This document shows, one piece after another, positions 60,115 through 64,000 of a stretch of DNA of 64,000 nt (position 1 is its first letter; every line of letters starts with the position of its first letter). The position numbers were made by a program, and so were the translations under genes. The stretch lies in the NCBI RefSeq assembly GCF_002160525.1, contig NZ_NFKT01000008.1:1-64000 (forward strand), in the 5' to 3' direction. The notes beneath the pieces were generated by a model. That model was given only the letters and a program-made list of their open reading frames with translations, made no database searches and had not been told where the DNA came from. Origin of the DNA: Lachnoclostridium sp. An169. GTDB lineage: Bacteria; Bacillota; Clostridia; Lachnospirales; Lachnospiraceae.

Positions 60115-62609
60115 TCAGTTGTTCTGACTCAGCGATATACTGCACTGTGCTCCGGCAAGGCCGTCTGCGGTAACCTTCAGCACTGCGCTGCACTTCTCAT
60201 AGCCTGCGCGGATGACTGCCGTTGCTCTTCCGTGATAAGATACGCATTTCCCGGAGGTGTAATTATCTTCTGTGATCGGATTGGATGAGCCGAATCCTGC
60301 CAGGATGGCATCTGCAGATTCCAGTTCTGCCGTGAGATTTACCTGTGCGTCCGGTACGACGTTCCCGTCTGCATCCAGTATTTCCACTGCCACATAGGAG
60401 GTGCTTTTCCCGTCCGGGGTGAGTTTCGTGCGCTCCGGGAGGAGACGGACTGACGCCGGAGCCCCGGTTGTCTTAAGCTCGATGCTCTTTCCACCGCTTA
60501 CGGCTCTGAGAACTCCCGTTTCATAGGGAACTTCAAAAATGGCAGTATAGCGGTTCTCTTTTCCGGCGGGGGCAGTCCCCAGAGACTTCCCGTTCAGGAA
60601 GAGCTCCACTTCTTCTGCAGAATAGACAAATACTTTCACAGGTTTTCCCTCGTACCCGCTATAATTCCAGGAGGCATTCACCTGGTTCCATCCCCAGTTG
60701 CTGACCACTTCTGTTTCCCCGAAGTTTTCCGGGTGCTGGGTGAACAGTCCGATTGCGGGGCTGCCCCACACGATCCGGCGGTATACGCCCTGTGGCAGCA
60801 GTTCCCCGTTGATGGTAAAGTCCGCGTCGTTGGCAAGGCGCCACGGATAGTCGGAGGAGTGGGAGGAGAGCATGAAAGCTCCCTGTTTTGCATCTTCGGT
60901 TTCCGGAGAAAAGAACGCGCTTTTTCCGATTCCCGCTTCGCCGATGTAATCGAAGGCCGTCCAGGTGCAGTCACCGATCACATAGGGGAGCTTTTCCGTG
61001 AGATCCCATACTTTATCGATCTGGTTCGGATAGCTCTCCGTACCCAGGATGACCCGCTCCGGATAGCGCTCTCCCGCATATTCATAGTGGGCATCCAGAT
61101 AGTTGTATCCCACCACATCCAGACAGTTGGCAAAGGCTTCGGTGCGGTCCTCCCAGTCGTTGCTGCCCTTGCTCAGATCCAGATTCTGGACATTTCCCTG
61201 TGCAGCCTGCATCATTTTCCGGAACATCTCATTGCTGCTTTTGTCATCCAGTCCGGACCACATGGAGCAGAGCCCGTTTGTGATAAGGCGGGTGGAGTCA
61301 AGGCTTCTCACGTATGCGGCCAGCTCCATGGCCAGGGCATAACCGTCCCCCATACCGCCCCGTTCTTCCACTTCATTTCCTGTGGACCAGAGCAGGACAG
61401 ACGGGTGATTGCGGTCGCGGAAGACGAATGCCTTCATATCATCCTGCCAGTGGTCTGCAAAGAACTGGTTATAGTCGCCGGGCTGTTTGGCAAATCCCCA
61501 GGCGTCGAATGCCTCGTCGATGACATAGAGACCCAGGCGGTCGCAGGCGTCAAGGAGTACGGCTGACGGCGGATTGTGTGCCAGACGGACCGCGTTGTAA
61601 CCGCTTTCTTTTAAGAGTTTCAGTTTCCGGTATTCACTGTCGTAGAGAGAGACTGCGCCCAGAAGGCCGTTGTCGTGATGGATGCAGCCGCCCTTGAGCT
61701 TCACGGTCTTTCCGTTTACCTGCAGCCCGTGGACCGCGTCCGCTGTGACTGTGCGGATTCCGAAAACTGTCTCTGCGGTGTCGGAGATGGTCCCGTCCGC
61801 TTTGGAGGAGTCCAGGTAAACACTGAATACGCCCATGTCTTTTACTGTGGCTTTTATGTGGTACAGGTTTGTGTGTTCCGCGTCCCAGAGAAGAGGATTC
61901 TTTACAGTAAAGGGAACCCGTGCCGTGGCAGTCTGTCCGGCTTTGACAAAGAGAGCCGTTTCCCGGCAGCTCCGGTCCGGGCCGGCAAGCTCCACACTGA
62001 CTTTCACCTGATGATCCTTTCCGAGTGTGTTTTTTACGGTGACTTCCACCATAACCTGCGCTTCATCCGCGCAGGAGCCGGATTCATCGATGGAGGGATC
62101 TGTTTCGTCCAGGCAAAAATGCCGTCCACGTCGATATGGATAGGGCTCACATGGGCGAGAGTTACGTCACGGTAGATTCCGGCGCCGGTATACCAGCGGG
62201 AGTTGGGCTGCATGCTCGGGTTGACCAGCACGGAGATACGGTTTTCCTCACCGTAGTAGACGTAGTCCGTAATGTCTGCGGTGAACGGGGTGTATCCGTA
62301 GTGGTGGACTTTTACCAGGCTTCCGTTTACGGAGACGGACGCATTCATCATGACGCCGTCAAAGTGAAGATAGATTTTCTGACCTTCCCATTCCGCCGGG
62401 ATAAGCATCTTTTTTGTATATGTGGCAGCTCCTTCCGTGTAATAGCCCATGGCAGGTCCGGCGGGTGCGTCCGGGTGTACGTCAGATTCGATCATGTAGT
62501 CGTGGGGAAGGTTCACTTTCTTTCCCAGAATGTCTGCATCGTTTCCGGGAAAGACGCGGACCTGTCCCTTTTTGAAAAACCAGTCTCTGTTGAGATTTTC
62601 CCATTTCAT
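60115..62609 (-). pseudogene. Second GH2 glycosidase, single-base frameshift
   Basis: Two frames join into an about 830-residue GH2 enzyme. The first (62609-62034) has LPHDYMIESDVHPDAPAGPA and NSRWYTGAGIYRDVTL and goes off frame at GIFAWT (about 62103-62112). The correct continuation in the other frame reads ETDPSIDESGSCADEAQVMV, consistent with loss of one G. The rest is intact with acid/base in STGNEVEERGG, nucleophile in ILGTESYPNQ, and C-terminal VELFLNGKSLGTA. It lacks the Gly/Gln-rich insert of the other GH2. Confidence 0.8.
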
Positions 62610-62835
62610 AGTTATTTGCCTCCGTTTTGTATTTCTGTTTCGTATTTCTGTTCCGGATTCCGGATCAGTGCATTCGGAAATGCGTTACTACTATCATAGA
62701 AAATTTCAGGGGGTATGGCAACGACGGTTTGATATCAGATCAGAAAAAAGATGGACGGTTTGCACTCGGATTCCCTTGATGAGCCTTTGGAAAATGTGGT
62801 ATGCTGTATTGACAGATGATCAGGAGGTGCGGAAT

Positions 62836-64000
62836 ATGGCGGGATGGAAACTGAAACTTCACAGGGATATTCTGAACAGGCGGGATGTTTTCTATCCGTC
62901 TCTGAAGGAACGGACGGAAGCTTACGAATCTTTCTACCTGCGCGGAAAACATGGAGAAAAAGCGGAGAGCGGGACGCTGATCCGGGAAAATGAAGCGGCA
63001 TTTAAGGACGTGCCGCAGGTATCCGCGCTGACCTGGGAGACGTTTCAGGCGCAGGATGACCGCAAGGCGGAGGAACCTTTTTCCACCCTCCTGGCAATTT
63101 ACGGAAAGGATGGAAATGAGTATACGTTCAGCCGCAGGGGAATGCGCCATATGGAGCGGGAATTCCCGTGGCAGGGGCATTACCACACCCATGACTACAT
63201 TGAGATCCTCTATGTGATCCACGGAAGTTTTGAACAGATCCTTCTCGGGGAACGGCAGAAATTCACGGAGGGGGAGATCGTCATCACGGACCGGAATCTG
63301 GAGCATGCAGATTATCTTGCCGGGGAGGAGGATACGGCGGTGCTGTTCCTGCTCCTGCAGAGCGGATATCTGGACCGCCTGCTTGCATCCTATGATCCCA
63401 ACGACGACCTGCAGCATTTTCTCTTTCACGCTCTGAAAAGGCAGAGAAAGGAGCAGAGCTATCTCCATCTTATGCCATCCGACATAACAGAGGGGCAGAA
63501 GATATGTACAGATGCAGAAGCTGACTGCCCGGGGCAGATCCGTCTGGACCGGGTGATGGAACTTCTGGTCTGCGAGGACTGGAATCCGGCGGAGGGCACC
63601 TCGGATATCATAAAGGGCGCCCTGATCCGTCTGCTCTCAATCCTCTGCCAGAGCTATACCATGAAGCTTCACAGCTCTGACCGGGAGAGCAGGGAGAAGC
63701 TTTTCCTCTATGAACTGGAGCGGTACATCAGGCTGTCGAGAGGGCAGGCAGATGCAGCCATGCTGGAAAAGGTCTTTCATTACCACCGCAATTATTTTAA
63801 CCGGATCCTCCAGAAATACCGGGGAATGTCCTTCCGGGAATATACCAGGAAGATCCGTCTGGATTATGCTGCTGCGCTGCTTTCGTCAACCGGCCTTCCG
63901 GTCCGGGAAGCTGCCGCCCGTGCCGGTTGGAATAACAGCAGCCACTTTTATCATCTCTTTGAGGCACGGTTCGGCATGTCGCCTGCCGATTACCGGAAGA
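62836..64000 (+). CDS. AraC family regulator, cut by window end
   Basis: Open from ATG 62836 (MAGWKLKLHRDILNRRDVFY) to the window edge, 388 codons. An N-terminal cupin (YHTHDYIEILYVIHGSFEQI, about 115-135) and a C-terminal double HTH: YHRNYFNRILQKYRGMSFRE and LPVREAAARAGWNNSSHFYH, reaching MSPADYRK at the edge, so only a few residues are missing. AGGAGGTG at 62822-62829 supports the start. It is divergent from the second GH2 gene (226 bp apart) and probably controls it. Confidence 0.85.
   Translation, partial: MAGWKLKLHRDILNRRDVFYPSLKERTEAYESFYLRGKHGEKAESGTLIRENEAAFKDVPQVSALTWETFQAQDDRKAEEPFSTLLAIYGKDGNEYTFSRRGMRHMEREFPWQGHYHTHDYIEILYVIHGSFEQILLGERQKFTEGEIVITDRNLEHADYLAGEEDTAVLFLLLQSGYLDRLLASYDPNDDLQHFLFHALKRQRKEQSYLHLMPSDITEGQKICTDAEADCPGQIRLDRVMELLVCEDWNPAEGTSDIIKGALIRLLSILCQSYTMKLHSSDRESREKLFLYELERYIRLSRGQADAAMLEKVFHYHRNYFNRILQKYRGMSFREYTRKIRLDYAAALLSSTGLPVREAAARAGWNNSSHFYHLFEARFGMSPADYRK

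Overview
The window looks like a chromosome segment of a gut-type Lachnospiraceae (Clostridia, Bacillota). Evidence: strong GGAGG ribosome binding sites before almost every gene, mid-range GC in the core genes, a small CDCPAC protein, SEC-C type methionine aminopeptidase, BlaI/M56 pairs, several AraC regulators and GH2 glycosidases. No rRNA, tRNA or replication origin was seen. The genus cannot be fixed from sequence reading alone.

Layout. 1-2600: AT-rich acquired DNA, with the 3' end of an IS200/IS605 tnpB and its omegaRNA-like end, an MFS exporter behind a TGTACAAA palindrome, and a RhuM-family gene. 2574-8879: an AraC regulator divergent from a uroporphyrinogen-decarboxylase-like gene and a three-gene ABC importer of the 2-aminoethylphosphonate/iron type. 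8889-13422 (minus): an ECF sigma factor with a membrane protein and an ABC exporter. 13671-15807 (minus): map and a DUF1015 gene. 16006-21669: a decayed patch with a 5'-truncated tetR, a diacylglycerol glucosyltransferase-like gene, a beheaded response regulator, a histidine kinase without ATPase domain, an intact BceA-like ATPase and a frameshifted BceB-like permease. 21647-29392 (minus): a SEDS-PBP-like fusion without transpeptidase core, a PPP-type phosphatase, a replication-relaxation-like protein, a large secreted protein and a membrane-anchored partner.

29500-47997 is the most notable part: a type III (III-D-like) CRISPR-Cas locus on the minus strand. From promoter to end it reads: a 913-aa unknown, a 264-aa unknown, HD-less Cas10 with an AGDD palm motif, a 763-aa multidomain RAMP protein, a tandem Cas7 protein, a small Csx19-like protein, a TIGR03986-like RAMP protein, Cas6, an AAA/PD-(D/E)XK protein and a PPP-type phosphatase. 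It is followed by four separate mini-CRISPR arrays with the same 36-nt repeat. Arrays A-C carry a full leader with TATAAT; array D has a shortened leader. Arrays B and C sit beside short remnants of the phosphatase gene, so the region appears to have grown by tandem duplication of a [phosphatase 3' end - leader - array] unit. No cas1/cas2 and no clear CARF effector were found.

48206-52691: three small membrane proteins, then a BlaI repressor with an 18-bp perfect inverted repeat over its promoter/RBS, an M56 sensor peptidase and a membrane protein. 52706-64000: carbohydrate and signalling genes, with AraC plus GH2, an AI-2E family transporter, a CDCPAC protein, a frameshifted GGDEF protein, a frameshifted second GH2 and a cut-off AraC regulator. 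Three full-length genes here carry frame breaks (permease, GGDEF protein, second GH2). These may be real decay or assembly errors and should be confirmed against reads.
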